Shown here piece by piece: positions 44,369 through 56,823 of a stretch of 64,000 bases of DNA. The translations under genes and the position numbers were made by a program. The notes below the pieces were generated by a model. It did no database searches. It had not been told where the DNA came from and saw only the letters and a program-made list of their open reading frames with translations. Positions within the stretch are counted from its first letter, which is position 1, and each line of letters opens with the position of its first letter. The stretch is from Polyporus tsugae (taxonomy: Eukaryota > Basidiomycota > Agaricomycetes > Polyporales > Polyporaceae), in NCBI GenBank assembly GCA_024305745.1, contig JAHRBS010000004.1, positions 4,464,001 through 4,528,000 on the forward strand, read 5' to 3'.

Positions 44369-47300
44369 ATGGCGGGACTGTTCTTTCGGCAGTTCTGGGC
44401 GTTGTTTTGGAAGAATTGGGTCGTAATGTCGAAGCATCCTTGGGTACGTCCACTCTATCCTCGCTTGTCCAAGACAAGCCAACAACCCTGGTTTCTTCCC
44501 TGTATCAGTTAAACGTTTTACGATGCTTCATCATGCCCATTGCGTACGGAGTGTTCCTCGCTGTCGCCCAGATCTTCCTCAGCAAACCTAACAACGTAAG
44601 CTCAGCCCCCGATTTCTCTTCCATTAGCTTGGCATTCATTCACATCGTTTCAGTACGGTCTAGGCACATCAGTGCCTGTTCCCCGCCTCGTTGACGTCTT
44701 CGACGGTTCGCTTGCCCTCGTTTGGGCCGACGGAACGAACGGCACCGGGTCCAATCCCTCCGCACGCGACATCATATCCCACATCACGAGCGGGTTCTCC
44801 AGCAAGCAGCTGAGTGCAGTTCGGCAACTGGATTCTCCTGAAGACATTCCGTCCACATGCCCCCAGAACTTTAACTTGTTCTCGGAATGCTTCGCCGCCC
44901 TCGCGTTCAACTCGTTACCCGGACCAAATGGATCACTACCACTGAACTACACACTTAGGGCGGACGGTGGACTGTTTCACATTGACGTCACGAAGCACAC
45001 TAGCGACTACGAGAAGAGGATTTTGCCGCTTCAGTGGGCGGTCGATAGCGTACGTTCTCTTGTCAGTTGTGCTCGGCGTTCTGCGGCTAAGCTTACGCGC
45101 ATATAGGCCATCATTGAGCTTCAAACTGGTGCAGCGCCGCAAACGCCGTTGGAGTGGCCGTTCACTCAGGAGACCAACGACGAACAGTTTACTCAGATCC
45201 GGTTGAGTAAGTCTGAATGCTCGGGACTACTTATCATCGTTATTCACCCGTTTTCAAGGCTATATCCGCGGACTGAGGACGCTGCTGGTTCTTGCACTGT
45301 GAGTACGAGGTGGTACCAGCGCATATATCCAACTACTTACTGGCTCTTAGGTTCATATGTTATGTCGGTATATCGTACCAGCTGTCAGGTTCATTTGGAG
45401 GAGAACGTGCGAACCTCTTGACAGCACACCTCAAAGTTATGGGTCTCCTCGATTCAGCTCGTATCATGTACGCCGTTCGTTTTCATTCCTCATCACCTTT
45501 CAACGTATTTATCAGGACATGAAGCTCCTGGCATCTCAGTGTTTCACTGGCGTATCTCCCCGCATGGATCATCGTCTCTATCATATGGCATTTCCGCATC
45601 TTTACCGCAACAAATGTCGGACTCGTCATTGTCGTCCACCTTCTGCTCGGCTTCACCCTCGCTAGCTGGTCGTTCTTCGTTGCCACACCGTTCGGCAAGA
45701 GTCCTCAACTTGCCGCGGTGGCCTCGACATTCCTCGCCATCGTCTTCGCGATCCTGGCGTTGGTCTTCAGCCGTGCGAGCACGGGCGCTGCATTCATCTT
45801 CACGATCATCTTTCCGCCGGGCTTTTACATCTTCGCCATTCGCGCGATATGCGGTTGGGAGGTGCACCAGATTGCTACGAACGTCCTTCAGCCCGACCCG
45901 GACAACTCACTAAGACTTCTTCCTCTCATTATCGCCGCCATCGTAAGGCACATTTCTCCAAGAGTATGTGATTATATTAACCCTGTTACTCATCTATAGA
46001 TCAACGTTTTCCTCTGGCCATACCTCGCCGTTCTCTGGGAAAGCCGGCTCTACGATGCTCGCAACCCCTCCACGCGCTCCTGGTGGTCGCGCGTCCTCAA
46101 GAGAAACCACAACGTCATGGAGGGCGGCGTGCCGCCCATAGGTCCCGATACTGCGATCTCGATTCGCAACCTCGGCAAGGACTTTGGGCCGTCGTTCTTC
46201 AAGGGCGACAAGGACGTCGTAACGGCCGTGTCCGACCTCAGCCTGGAAATCCCCAAGTTCGGTATATACGTTCTGCTGGGTTCTAATGGGTGCGTGCGCA
46301 GTTTGCGTTGTCACTGCAAAGCAATTATCCTCTCGTCGAGCAACCTCGAGGTGGAAGGGTGACACACGAGGTTTCGAAATTGAGAGCCTTCCCCCAAGTT
46401 CCTGCGCATCGACTGCCTTTCGTCGGTCAGGAACATGAGCACGCGCCATTTCTTGAACGCCTGCTCGAGATTGGGTAGGTTCCGGAAGTGTTGCCCGTTT
46501 TCACAGGCTTGCCTGCCTACGGACACAGTGCCTTCTATGTTTTTTCTTCTTCTTCATTTTATGCTGTTGTTTACGCATGTACTGACAAAAGTGGTTAGGG
46601 CGGGGAAGTCTACGACGATGTCTATTCTCGCAGGCCTGCTGGGTCGCACACGAGGGACGGTAACATTTGAGGGCGGAGTCGAACGGCCTCCGCGTGGTAC
46701 CATTGGGATCGTCCCGCAGAAGAATGTGCTTTTCCCGGAGCTGACGTGCTACCAGACCTTGAGAGTTTGGAAGGCGGTCAAGCGCTCAGATAGGGCCGAG
46801 GACGACGATATCGAGCAGTTGCTGAGGGATTGCGACTTGGGCAAGAAGATCTACTATAATGCGAGCGCATTGAGTGGGGGTCAGAAGAGGAAGCTGCAGC
46901 TGGCGATTGGGATGATTGGGGGTTCGAAAAGTGAGCCACCTCTTGCCTTTGTGTGTTAAGCGTGCGTTAACCAGCGGTCTACCGCAGTCATCTTGGTTGA
47001 CGAGGTAAGGACATTATGCGAGATGTGAGTTTCTGTGCTGATGGAGCTTTACAGTGCACGTCCGGAGTCGATCCACTTTCCCGCAGAGCGTTGTGGCGGA
47101 CGCTGAGCGCAGTGAGGAACGACCGCACTGTGGTGTTCACCACACACGTAAGTGCATTTGCGTCGAGGGTAGGACCCAGGCTGACGCGAAGCACGAAACA
47201 GTTCCTTGACGAGGCGGACCTGCTCGCGGACACAATCGCGGTCCTGGCAGCTCCCGGAAAGCTCGTCGCCCATGGTACTCCTGTTGCCTTGAAGTCGACT

Positions 47301-50300
47301 CTCGGAGAGGGATACACTGTCCACGTGTCCTTCGTCCCCAAAGAGGAGGAGAAGACGATACGAACGGCAGAAGGCGAACTGTTGGAACAGATCCACTCGA
47401 TCGCGCCCCTCGCGTACACATCGTCGTCTGCGCCGAACGAGGTCGCGTACCATTTGAAGCTGAAGGATCCCAGCACTGTCCGCAGGGTGCTCGAGCTAGT
47501 GGAGGATAACCGCGATCGTCACGGCGTCGCGAACTACTCTGTCGTGGGGACGTCGATCGAAGACATCTTCCTCGGGCTCATGCACGACGGCACCGGGTCA
47601 GAGGACAGGAGTAAAGACAAGGAGGTAGAGAAGGCCGACTCGTCTGCGGCGCCTTCCCTCGTCCACACCCCGCCTCCCACTACAGTCTTGGAGCTGACGG
47701 ACGGACGGCGCCGCTCACCATTCGGTCAAGCCCTGACGATCTTCCACAAGCGCATGCTCATCGTACGGCGGAGCTGGCTGAGCCCGACGCTTGCTGTCCT
47801 CGTCGCCGTCGCGGGGTCGTGCATCCCGATCTTCTTCCTCTCGAACCGGACGAACCAATCGTGTGTGACGCACTTCCGTACCGTCCCGCAGACGTCGCTA
47901 TACCTGCCTACCTCCCCACTTCTGTTTGCTGCGGAGCTGGCTGCAGGCTCCCCGCTGCTCGAATCACCGCCGGGCATCATCCAGACACTGGGCGCCTCGA
48001 CGCAGTTCTTGACGACGCAGAACGTACCGGACAACGCGACGTTCGTGCAGACCATCGACCAGAACTTCCGGAACCTGTCGTTTGGGGGCGTTTCGATCGA
48101 CCAGCAGTCCGGACGGGCCTTGTTTGCTTGGGAGGCGACTCCCCCTGGTTTTACGGGTCTTGTCATGCTGAACCTTGTGTCAAACCTGCTGTACAACACC
48201 GCTTTGAACTCGACTGGGCGTGCGGCTGCTGCACCGAGTGTCATTCTGGCGAACTACCAGATGTTCCCGGGTATCGCTGCGGGGACGCTTGTCTCTCTGA
48301 AGTGGGTCGCGTTCTTCGGCGCCGCCATGGTGAGTGATTTACTTCTCCCTCATGCTTGGCCTGTAAAGTTTACCCCGACGTGCAATAGGCTGTCTATCCG
48401 GCGTTCTTCTCGCTGTACGTGGCGAAGGAGCGTCGGTCTGCGGTTCAGGCGATGCAACTGTCCAACGGGTTGTCGGACCCCGTCGGGTTATGGCTTGGAC
48501 ACCTGCTCTTTGACTCAATGTTCGCAATCGTTGTAGCCTCGCTGATGGTCATCATTTTCGCTGCGGCGTCAAACCAGTTCCACGGTCTTGGATTCTTCGT
48601 GCGTATTGCTCCTTTCCATCCAGTTGTGCCTACTGACCCTTCCATGGACCTAGTGGGTGGTGCTGGTCCTCTACGGCATCGTAGGCACGCTATTCTCGTA
48701 TTGCGTGTCGCTGGCCGTCACTTCACCCTTGGCTGCGTTTGCGTTGTCGGCCGGATACCAGGTCATCATGTTTGTGGTACGTCCACGGATCTATCGCGCA
48801 TATATCTTGCTCTTCACCCGTCTTTGTGTAGCTATACCTCGCAGCGTACCTGCTCACGCTGACCTACGCCAAGACGTCCGACGCAGGAACAGATCTAGCG
48901 ATCATTCGTACGTGTTTACCTGGGTGTATGCGTGTTCATCGCTCTCAATGCTGTTCGCAGATTACACCATGTCGGTGCTGTCGCCTGTCGCGAGTGCTGT
49001 AAGTTATGGTTTGCTCAACTCTCCCATGAACCTATCATTGATAATTTACCATTAGCTTCGGGCCTCCTTCGTTTCGGTCAACTTGTTTTCCTTGCTCTGC
49101 AACGGCTCTTCTCCGGTTACTGTATCTTCTCTTGGGGGCATTTCGCGGTACGGCGGCCCGATCCTTTATCTGTTCATCTATGCATTCGTGCTCTTCGGCA
49201 TTCTGGTCTGGGTCGACTCGGGGTCTATCATCGTCCGCAAGTTCTCGCAGTTCCGCAAGAAGCCGATCACAAGCACACTCCTGGACGAGAAAACGGATAC
49301 GAAGGATGTCGACGACGAGGCGGCGAAGGTGACAGGCTCGAACGACGCGCTGAGAGTCATGGGCATTGTCAAGGCTTTTGACAGCGCTACGAACCGCGTC
49401 GTGGACGACGTCAGCTTCGGGGTATCTCAAGATACAATCTTCGCGCTCCTCGGACCCAACGGCGCCGGGAAGACGACTACCTTCAACGTCATTCGTGCGT
49501 GCCTCCCGTTTCCGTACATAGGTTGACACATACTCACTGCAAACCCAGGTGGCGATGTCATCCCTGACGAGGGAGAAGTGCTCATCAACGGCGTGTCGAT
49601 GGTTCACCACCCAAGATCGGCACGACTATCTCTGGGGGTCTGCCCACAGTTCACCGCAATCGACTCGCAATTGACCGTCCGCGAGCATTTGCTGATCTAC
49701 GGCCGGCTGAAGGGCCTGTACCGCGGCGAAGAGCTGAAGCGGAACGTCGAGAGCCTGATGCGCGCGACCTCGCTGCACATGTATGCAGATCGGTTGGCGA
49801 GCAAGCTGTCTGGAGGGAACCAGCGGAAGCTGTCCTTGGCCATTGCGCTCATCGGTGAGTATTCTGTCATTTGAGCTCGTGGGATGTTGAAATGCGTTGT
49901 TGACGGCGTATGTATCATTAGGCAACCCTTCCGTGATCCTCATTGACGAGTTCTCGACCGGCATTGACGCGAAGATGAAGCGGGATATGTGGGGGACGCT
50001 GCGGAACGTCGCTGTCGGGAAGGCTATCGTGATCACTACTCGTCAGTGCAGATGATTTCTTTCCTAATTTCTTCCACTGACGTTATGATCTGCTCAGACT
50101 CGATGGAGGAGGCGTCGGCGCTGGCCAACAAGGTCGGCATTCTCGCGAAGAAGATGCTAGGTAAGGCCGTTGCCCATTCTGTTTGGAGGGGGACACTCAA
50201 GGACGTTTTCAGCGGTCGGGACCACGGAGTCGCTCGTAGAGCGCTACGCAACCTATGAAGTTCACTTCTCGTGTCGCACTCGAGAGGAGGTGGTGCTCGC

Positions 50301-50544
50301 GCAAGAAGCCATGTCTCGCATACCTGGTGCGCGCATGGCCGACGACGTTGCGACGCGCTTCGAAGTGCCCATCGGGACCGGCATGTCCCTTGCACAGCTG
50401 TTCGCTGTGCTTTCCGAGGGAGGGTTTGCGGAGTACACGGTGGAGAGGGCTGGGCTGGAGAGCGTGTTTCTGAAGGTGATCAGGGAGAACAACGTACTAG
50501 AAGAGGACAGGGACAAGAAGGGGAGGTGGTGGAGGATGTGTTGA
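44369..50544 (+). CDS. ABCA-type full ABC transporter, intact
   Basis: Twenty-one exons with consistent phases add up to 4,800 coding bases, 1,599 residues. The order is membrane block 1 with a large loop (DVFDGSLALVWADGTNGTGS), nucleotide-binding domain 1, membrane block 2, domain 2, the ABCA arrangement of lipid exporters. Domain 1: Walker A GSNGAGKSTT (about 506-515, split by an intron), signature LSGGQ, Walker B IILVDE, H-loop FTTHFLDEAD. Domain 2: GPNGAGKTTT (about 1,312), LSGGN, ILIDE, ITTHSMEEAS. A 17 bp micro-exon (46,988-47,004) carries Walker B of domain 1. Intron 8 is 309 bp against about 55 bp in both truncated paralogues. It is likely a membrane lipid transporter; the substrate is unknown. 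This is the only complete copy of the three. Confidence 0.9.
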
Positions 50545-50969
50545 TGCTCTCATACACACAACACAGGGACTTACGCTGGACTTTTATCATAGGCATGGAC
50601 TGTCTGTAACTGTCGTACATTATTGCTGCTATATAGAGGACTTAGACGTGCAGTACGATTCGGAGATGGGATGGAGAGTACTTGGACGTCGGCGGGCGCA
50701 GATCCTTCTGAGTCCGGAAAGGGCAGATTACGGCGAGTGGGAGTCTTATGCAAGCAGCGACTCGCCTTTCTCGCCCAGGGCCAATCATCCCCACCAACGT
50801 TCGCCGACTTTGTTCCTTCCCCCCGTCACACTCTCCCTTCTCATCACGCTCTACTCGTTCGCGGACAGCACATCGAACTTTCCCGTGCGCCCCTGCCCCG
50901 GCCTCCTCACGCACCGTCGCAGGCACCACCGTTGAGCGTCCACGCCACACGGCGAACTCGAGCCCAGAC
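50545..50969. other. Intergenic, ABC 3' UTR and promoter of the acidic-protein gene
   Basis: No coding sequence is recognised in this 425 bp. 50,800-50,960 is C/T-rich and probably the promoter and leader of the downstream gene. The right duplicated arm does not extend here; it is single-copy within the window. Confidence 0.45.
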
Positions 50970-51677
50970 ATGTCCAAGAACGCCGCCGAGCCGGTCGAAG
51001 AGCCCAAGTACAACAACGAGGGGGAGGAGGAAGAGGGGGAAGAGAGCGACGAGTACGAGGACATCGAGGTACGCACCCCTTCGAGTTCAACAACCTCATT
51101 CCGCGATGCCGTAAGGAGACCATCGGGGATGACCGTTCGCGCACAGGACGACGAAGAAGGTTCGGGCGAGGAAGCTGAAGACGCGGAGGAAGGCGCAGAG
51201 GTAGAAGAGGTACGCATACTGTACATGCAGCATACACACACATTTTCGGTCTCGGCTTGGCGGCCAAGGTGGTGTACTAATCCGCTCGCGGTTCCTCCCA
51301 CACGCAGGGCGGGCAGGGGGCCAGCCTGACGGCCCTCCTTCTCGGCGGCGAGGCAAGTCTTTGTCTTCTCCTTTTTCGCTTATCGTTCGTTCGTGGAGGG
51401 ACTGACTGATGTGTGTGCGGTGTGATAGGGTGGCACGAAGGCCGACGAGGAGGACGAAGAGGAAGAGGAAGAGGACGAGGAGTACGAGGACGCCCCCGAG
51501 AAGAGCGCGCCGTCATCGGTCGCAGGCACGAAGCGCAGCCGCGAAGAGGACGAGGACGTGGACCAGATCTCAGGCGACTACGGCGAGTTCCAGGAGGCGG
51601 AGGAGGGCGTGGCGAAGCGTGCGCGGACCGCGGCCGACAACGCCGCGGCGGAGGTAGACGAGGAGGAAGAAGTCTAA
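50970..51677 (+). CDS. Small highly acidic nuclear-type protein, function unknown
   Basis: Four exons (50,970-51,068; 51,147-51,209; 51,308-51,352; 51,429-51,677) give 151 residues. More than a third are Glu or Asp, in runs such as EGEEEEGEESDEYEDIE and EEDEEEEEEDEEYED. One hydrophobic patch (LTALLLGGE) sits in the middle, and two basic patches (GTKRSREE and AKRARTA) near the end look like nuclear signals. Acidic proteins of this kind often bind histones or other basic partners, but no named family is recognised. Exon 3 ends at GAG followed by GCAAGT, so intron 3 is of the rare GC-AG type; a GT donor does not fit the frame here. Confidence 0.75.
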
Positions 51678-52025
51678 GATTCAGTTGCACCCGAGACGCT
51701 CCGTTCGCGTTTGCATTCGAGCCAAATGGACCCGGTATGTTTATCGATTCTTTATCCACGCTTGCCGTGATTGCATTTGTTAGTTCCTGTACATTACCAG
51801 CACCGCTTCGAGTTGTTGTTTGTAACCTTGATGTTGTTTGACCGTAGCCCGGATCGGACAGCCGACAACAGTTCGAGGAAGACACTAGAAAACAAAACAT
51901 GCGTGCAGATGCAATGTGTCTATGGATGACATGAAGGGTATAGCAATAACACATTCCTAGGATATCCAGAACAACGACATAGCAATAATCTGGCAATAAT
52001 GCAACCACGCACACACCACACACTA
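51678..52025. other. Convergent 3' region of acidic-protein gene and dynactin gene
   Basis: This 348 bp holds the two facing 3' UTRs. It is AT-richer than its neighbours, and TAGCAATAA occurs twice on the plus strand. No gene was seen. Confidence 0.45.
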
Positions 52026-55000
52026 TCAGTCGGACTCCGCGATATGGCTCGTCAACTCGAGGAGGCCCTTCAGTCGCCTGCCCAGCCGCTCGCCCTGCAT
52101 CTTCCGCTCGAAGAGCTGGTACGCCGGCGTCTTCTTGCGCGGCATCCATGCCTTCGTCGTCGGCTGCCCGTTCGCGCGCGTCGCCTTGAGCACGGACAGG
52201 TCGACAAGGCGCGGGGACGAGGTGTATTTGATGACCTCGCGGTAGAGGAGCTTCGACTCCACTGCGAGCGAGCGCAGCGTGGGTGGCGGCCGAGGCTCGT
52301 CGTCCGAGTCTGAGTCCGAGTCTGAGAGCGTCGAGGGTACGAGCGGGGGTGGTGGCGAGCGCGGGATGGGTGCAGGCAGCTCGGGCAGCGTCTCGATCTC
52401 CTTGAGGAGGTCTTGGCCCTTGAGGAACGAGTTCTCCTGGCGCAAGAATCGGACAGTACCGCGGAGTGCATCGACCTAGGGGGGCAAAGGCTCAGCGAGG
52501 AAGTCAATGCATCGAAAGGGGACTTGCTAACCTGCTCGAGGAGATACGATGTCTCCAAGTTGCCCTCCGTTGGGACAGTCTCCGCCTCGACGACCTGCGC
52601 CGTCGACGGTTGCCGCTCGGGGTTGTTCGCGAGCGTCTTCAGCTTCGCGTTGTCCTGCTCGAGCGCGTCGAGGTCGGCCTGCAGCTGCTCCATCGCCTCC
52701 TCGTACGCGCGCTCCTGCTTCCGCGCCTTCGCGAGCTCGTTCTCGAGGTCCGTGATCGTGTCCGCCTGTTTCTTGACCGTCTCCATCCGCCGCTCCATGA
52801 GCTCCACCTTCACGCCCGTCTCCTGGATCGCCTGGTCCTTGATCCGGATCGTGCGAGCGAGCGCCTGGACCTCGTCGTTGAGCTGCGCGACCTTGCGCTC
52901 GGCCTCGACGTTGACCGCCGTGGCTGCCTTGATGTCGTCGATGCGGAGGACCCAAGGTGCCGTTCCAGAGACTGAACGTAAAGAGTCAGCACTGCGCAGA
53001 TAGTCACAGGCCAAGTCGACTTACTCTTCAACGTGTTCTCGGTCTCCAGAGACATCGGCACGATCCTGTTCGCCTCTTGGATGACTTGGCCGAGGAACTC
53101 GCCAACGGAGTCCCACGACGCTGCGTCCTCGTTGCCCGCCTTGCCGACGGTGGACGCCGCGCTCTGCTTGACGAACGACAGGATCGTCGAGAGCTGGAAT
53201 GCACACTTCGCAGCGCGCACGTCGCCGATATGCGGCATGACGAGTTGAGCCAACTATATGCAGAATCAATCTACGTTAGTGACAACATCCAATTGGAAAT
53301 ATCTACACTTACGGAGATACCAAAGTTGACGAGCTCGGGCACGGTGTTGGTAAGGGCCTGGAGTTGGGGCACAAAGTGCGCCTTGAGGGCCATCGAGTCC
53401 TGCGTGAGGTCCTCCACTCGCTTGATGAGCTTCTTCGAGAGGACCTTGGCGCTCCTGCTCAAGTCCAGGGCCTTCTTCAGGGGCTCGAAGAACTCTGCCT
53501 CGGCGTCCACGCCTCCCATGTCAAGGGCAACATCTATAGTACAGTGGTGAGTGCACACGCAGAGTCCTGAATGGGCGACACATACCATTGTCTTTCAGGA
53601 TGGCCGCGACAGATGTCTTGATGAGCCCAACAGACGCGGCGAACATCTCCAGATCGTGGTCGAACGACAACGCGTACCCGAGCTCGCGCTCGCCGAGATC
53701 GTACTCGAAGTTGTTGAAGTATGTCTCGGATACGTGGTCAAACTGCGACTGCATCTTGACCGCGTCGCTGACGCACTCGAGCTCCCGGAACTCTTCGCGA
53801 CGTAGGAGGTCGATGTGCATGTCGATGCGCTTCTCCATAGGTGCGACCTCGGCATAGATACGACCGACGTTGAGGAACGCCTCAACGTCGCATTTGCGGA
53901 GAATGGCGGCGAAACGCTTGCATGTCGTTGACAGGCTTGACAGACGACCGCGCATCTGTAAATAAATAAATAAAAGGAATTAAAACAATGAGTCGAGAGA
54001 CGCAAAGGCGGGATTGAAAAACTAGGATGACATGATGCGTACCTCACAAATACCGACAAGAAGGTCCGAGACGGGGCCATTGAGAGACTCAGGGATGTTG
54101 TGCGTCTGCGCAACGATCGCGTTGATGAGGTCGACCTTGGCAGCCAAGCGTTGGAAGAACATGTAGCAGTTCGTGGAATCCATGTCCGACTCGATGTAGA
54201 TCTGAGGCAAGTAAGGCTGTACGATGGACAGCAGTTCCCGAGCCTCACGGGCCTCGATTTTCTTGACCTCGAGGTCGATGTGGCGAGCCTGGTTCTTGGA
54301 GGCCGAAGATTGGAGCTTCAGGTTGAGAGACATCATCGCCGCCGTCTGTGATGCAGCCGTAGCAGACTCGTGTTGTGCCGTCTGGGTCTCCGCACGCAGC
54401 ATATCGAGTTCGCTGAACCCGCGAAGTCAGCGTCGAGTGCTAATAGAAAGGAAGGAGCAGCGTACTTTTGGAGCGAGAAAACGAGTTCTCGGAATTGGAC
54501 GATTGTCCCCTCGAGATCCTGGCACGATTCTTCAAGGCTCTGAATCTTGCGAGTCTGGTCGTGGATCTGCACATCCTTCTCGTCTGCACAAGTCAAAGTC
54601 AGTAACGAGACAGTAAGACATCACGACAGGACTGACTGATGTCGTCCTGCAGGGCCTTCTCAGTTTCCACATGGTTCTCCTCGAGTTCATCGTTAAGCTC
54701 CTTCAGCGCCTCCAGGTCCTCGATAGTGATCCGCATCTCCTCGATTTTCTCTCCGAGCATCAAGTTGCGCTCAGTGAGCTGCACAAGGAGATCCTCGGCA
54801 CCGAGGGCATCGTCCAATTGTGCTTTGAGATCCTCGATCTGGACTTCAGCGTTAGACAGCTTGACGAGCGTGGACTCGTATTGCGCTGTATTGTGGAGTT
54901 AGTGATATCATGAATCGTGGCCTTCGGCGCGACGTACACTGGATCTCGTCGAAACTTGTGACGTCCTTCTCCATCTCGTTAATTCGTCGGCGCTGCTCGT

Positions 55001-56410
55001 GCTCGGTCTCTTGGGTGATGTCCCGAAGCCTTCGAAGGGTTAGTTCCAACCAAAGTGGGCTGTCATCCAAACGTACCGAACCAACGCCTCCTTGAGGCGT
55101 TCATTCTGCTTCTCGAGCTGGATGTATGCAAGAGACTGCTTGACGTTGCTCTCGCCTCCATCGTCCTCGCCTTTCTGGAGATCAGGTACGCATCCAAGTA
55201 TGGATAACACAGTAACATACCTCCACCCTCTCGCAAATGCTGCAGCTCGACCTCAAGGATAGCCAACTTCTCCCTCACCTCTTCCAAGTCTCCCTCTGCA
55301 ACTTCCGCACGCTCCTCCGCCATCTCCTTATCCAACATCGACATCTCCAGCTGCTCCTGCGCGTCTAAAATCCTCCCATCCGCAAGTTGCGCCAGCTGCT
55401 GAGCATCTGCCAATTCGCGCTTGGTTGTGATCAGCTCAGTTTGTTGTTGGGTGAGCTTCGCCTGCAGCTTTGGTCTGAGGGCGACGAAGGATTCCGCCTC
55501 AGATAGACGCGTTTCGAGCTCGCGGACATGCCGTGCGTCGTCCGCACGTTTCGCTTCCAACACGCGGATCTTCGCCCGTAGCTCTTGCAGCTCAGAATCG
55601 TCGACCACTCGTACCGGGGTGACAGGGCGCGAAGGTGCATTGAGATCGGCGGGTTGTGGTGGCTCAGAAGGCTCGGATTCGGAGTCCTCTTGACCCGGAG
55701 ACGAAACGCGTCGTAAGGATGACGGCTGAGGGGGTTGGGGAGAAGATTGACCCGGGGAGGAATGGGTCTTCGGGAAGATCCTCGGAGCCAGTTCTAGAAC
55801 AGGGGATTCCGGGAGCCGAGCACTCCTGATTGTAGGGCTTGCGAGGTCAGGTTGGAGGGACCCCGAGCGGGCTAGGGATTGGCGGGATTGCAGCGTGAGG
55901 GAGGGGCGTGCCTTCGAGGGCGAACCGAGACGCGCCGCTGCGTTGCGACCGCCGGGGGAAAGGTGGGCGGCGCCAGTCCCGAGTGCGGAAGAGGAGGGTT
56001 TGGCAGGACTGGCCGCGCGAGGAGACGAAATGGAGCGGGTGGAAGGGGTACGAGATAGACTCCCGGTACGCTGGTGCCCTATCGCTCGTGCGACGGTTGG
56101 CTTGTCCGGGTTTCAACCAACATATATGCGCAACGACAGAGGAAAAAAAACTCACTGGGGGTGCTGGCTCTGGTGTTGCAGCTATGACCTTGACCTGGCT
56201 TGGCCGCACAAAGACACCATGCTGGGGCTTGCAGGTGAAGTACTTGACGCCCTGGACGGATCCGTCGTTCTTTCCGTTCAATTCTGAGAGCTCGATTCCT
56301 ACCCACTTTCCAGCAGAGAAAGACGTGGCGCCGCAGAACCTGACAATGCCCCGCCCAGCAGGAATTTCGACGATTGCACCGAGAGGAGGGTCAGTACCGG
56401 CAGGCGGCAT
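52026..56410 (-). CDS. Dynactin large subunit (p150-Glued)
   Basis: This multi-exon minus-strand gene starts at ATG 56,410 (MPPAGTDPPLGAIVEIPAGRG). Exon 1 (56,410-56,156) is a CAP-Gly domain with GIVRFCGATSFSAGKWVGIE, NDGSVQGVKYF and HGVFVRPSQV, which binds microtubule plus ends. Exon 2 (56,100-55,221) is a basic Ser/Pro-rich linker, then a long coiled coil (SELQELRAKIRVLEAKRAD onward). Further coiled coil follows in short exons to about 54,300, then the conserved dynactin domain (CYMFFQRLAAKVDLINAI, KRIDMHIDLLRREEF), another coiled coil and a C-terminal region ending LTSHIAESD at 52,026. It links cytoplasmic dynein to cargo and microtubules, needed for nuclear movement in hyphae. The small exons between 55,200 and 53,000 were not all fixed to the base. 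Confidence 0.92.
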
Positions 56411-56823
56411 CAATGCATGCAGACGAGTGAGAACAACGAAGGTTTGTCGTCAGAATAGAGTGCACGACGGCACTATTCGTCGCCGAGTGAACGAAAAAGG
56501 GAGGAGGTCGGACGTTGACCTCGACACAGACGTTGAACGTTGAAGGTGGCTGCGATGGGTCCCTCACGCTGGTGTAATACTTGAGATAATCGGAGTTTTA
56601 ATATTATAATACATCTCACAATGCAGATCAACAGTCAATGAACAACGCTCGGTAAGTAGTGTTAATAAGTGAATATATTTGAGAGTCGGACCGAGGACGC
56701 GCAGGTCGTTCTCCTCCTTCTCTCCATCTTCATCGCTGTCTTCATCAATACGCTCGCTCTGCAGGACACTGTGAGGTTCGGGCGAGGTTTTCCGCGTGGA
56801 CAGCTCCGGGATTTGGAGCAGTT
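56411..56823. promoter_or_regulatory. Divergent promoter of dynactin and Raptor genes
   Basis: This 413 bp lies between the two start codons. An AT-rich patch at 56,590-56,610 (TTTTAATATTATAATACATC) lies in the middle. No other known site. Confidence 0.45.
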
